Below, in pieces: positions 46,505 to 46,856 of a stretch of DNA of 46,856 bases. Location of the stretch: assembly GCF_000220565.1 (NCBI RefSeq), contig NZ_AFPM01000160.1, positions 1 through 46,856 on the forward strand, read 5' to 3'. This DNA is from Oceanicola sp. S124 (lineage in GTDB: Bacteria > Pseudomonadota > Alphaproteobacteria > Rhodobacterales > Rhodobacteraceae). Made by a program: the position numbers and the translations under genes. The notes beneath the pieces are model-generated. The model had not been told where the DNA came from. It did not search any database and saw nothing but the letters and a program-made list of their open reading frames with translations. Every line of letters begins with the position of its first letter. Positions within the stretch are counted from its first letter, which is position 1.

Positions 46505-46521
46505 GGTCTCGGATGTAGACC
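46505..46521. promoter_or_regulatory. Candidate HxlR operator in divergent promoter
   Basis: GGTCT-N7-AGACC is an inverted repeat placed centrally between the divergent quinone reductase (46449) and HxlR (46555) starts. HxlR dimers bind short dyads at such sites and respond to electrophiles. The dyad is seen; its function is inferred. Confidence 0.45.
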
Positions 46522-46554
46522 GCCTTTTGCGGCGCGTGAAGGAGGCACTTTTTC

Positions 46555-46856
46555 ATGACAAGGGAACGTCCGGGTAACCCCGTTGTGCTGGATGCCGCAG
46601 ATCGTGCGGTGCTCGACAGCTTCTCGTTCCACGCCGGAGAGGATCGCGACGGCCTGCAGAACTGCCCGGTGCGCAACGTTCTGGACCGCGTCGGCGACAA
46701 GTGGAGCCTGCTGATCCTCATCGCCCTGTCGCACCAGCCGCGCCGCTTCGCCGCCCTGCAACGCGAGGTCGGGGACATCTCGAAGCGGATGCTCACCCAG
46801 TCGCTGCGCACGCTGGAACGGGACGGGCTGGTGGCGCGGCAGGTCTTTCCGACCAA
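46555..46856 (+). CDS. HxlR-family regulator (3' end outside window)
   Basis: At least 100 residues. Winged helix-turn-helix with [18 protein letters not shown] and [20 protein letters not shown], typical of HxlR proteins. A Cys in NCPVRNVL (about residue 37) sits at the position used by redox-sensing members such as YodB/QorR to detect quinones. Divergent from the QorB-like reductase, matching the E. coli ytfH-ytfG arrangement. GGAGG lies about 10 bases before the ATG. The C-terminal end is cut by the window edge. Confidence 0.9.
   Translation, partial: MTRERPGNPVVLDAADRAVLDSFSFHAGEDRDGLQNCPVRNVLDRVGDKWSLLILIALSHQPRRFAALQREVGDISKRMLTQSLRTLERDGLVARQVFPT

Overview
The window is high-GC alphaproteobacterial chromosome, most likely Rhodobacterales (Paracoccus/Rhodobacter type). 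That judgement rests on the codon use and protein character of the FabI, PdxH, YaeQ, OpgC-type and di-heme peroxidase genes, and on the xylose locus layout. It is inferred from the sequence alone, with no database search.

Left part (1-5.4 kb): the N-terminal two thirds of an NtrC-type response regulator that has lost the sigma-54 contact loop, a divergent LysR regulator with a palindromic LysR box, a YaeQ protein and an OpgC-type membrane acyltransferase.

Middle (about 5.37-41.47 kb): this looks like an old genomic island at a tRNA-Pro gene. The intact tRNA-Pro(UGG) lies at 41470-41546. A decayed integrase abuts its 3' end, and a degenerate copy of the tRNA 3' 50 bases lies at 5369-5418 in the same orientation. 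Between them are two kinds of DNA. One is debris: two integrase remnants, IS5- and IS1182-type transposase remnants, a 99-bp element made of paired IS ends, a phage structural fragment, a collapsed TetR/MFS pair, an ABC exporter stub and a SUKH gene with an in-frame stop. The other is intact cargo: an AraC regulator, an Ig-repeat autotransporter, a full D-xylose divergon, a short-chain dehydrogenase, a CatB-type acetyltransferase, a tripartite tricarboxylate transporter linked to an acyl-CoA operon, and a MATE exporter with a glyoxalase-like partner.

The xylose block reads leftward xylF-xylH-xylG-xylA-xylB and ends in a periplasmic di-heme cytochrome c peroxidase. Rightward it reads a ROK repressor overlapping a secreted CRTAC1 propeller protein. 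One AT-rich inverted repeat sits between the two arms. The 30.4-38.4 kb block has a LysR regulator between tctCBA (leftward) and an acyl-CoA ligase / dehydrogenase / CoA-transferase operon (rightward), with a LysR-box-like site before each arm. This suggests uptake and CoA-dependent breakdown of one organic acid.

Right part (41.55 kb to end): ordinary housekeeping genes: DUF192, double cold-shock protein, pdxH, fabI, a LysE exporter with a late frameshift, xanthine phosphoribosyltransferase, and a divergent QorB-type quinone reductase / HxlR regulator pair that runs off the end.
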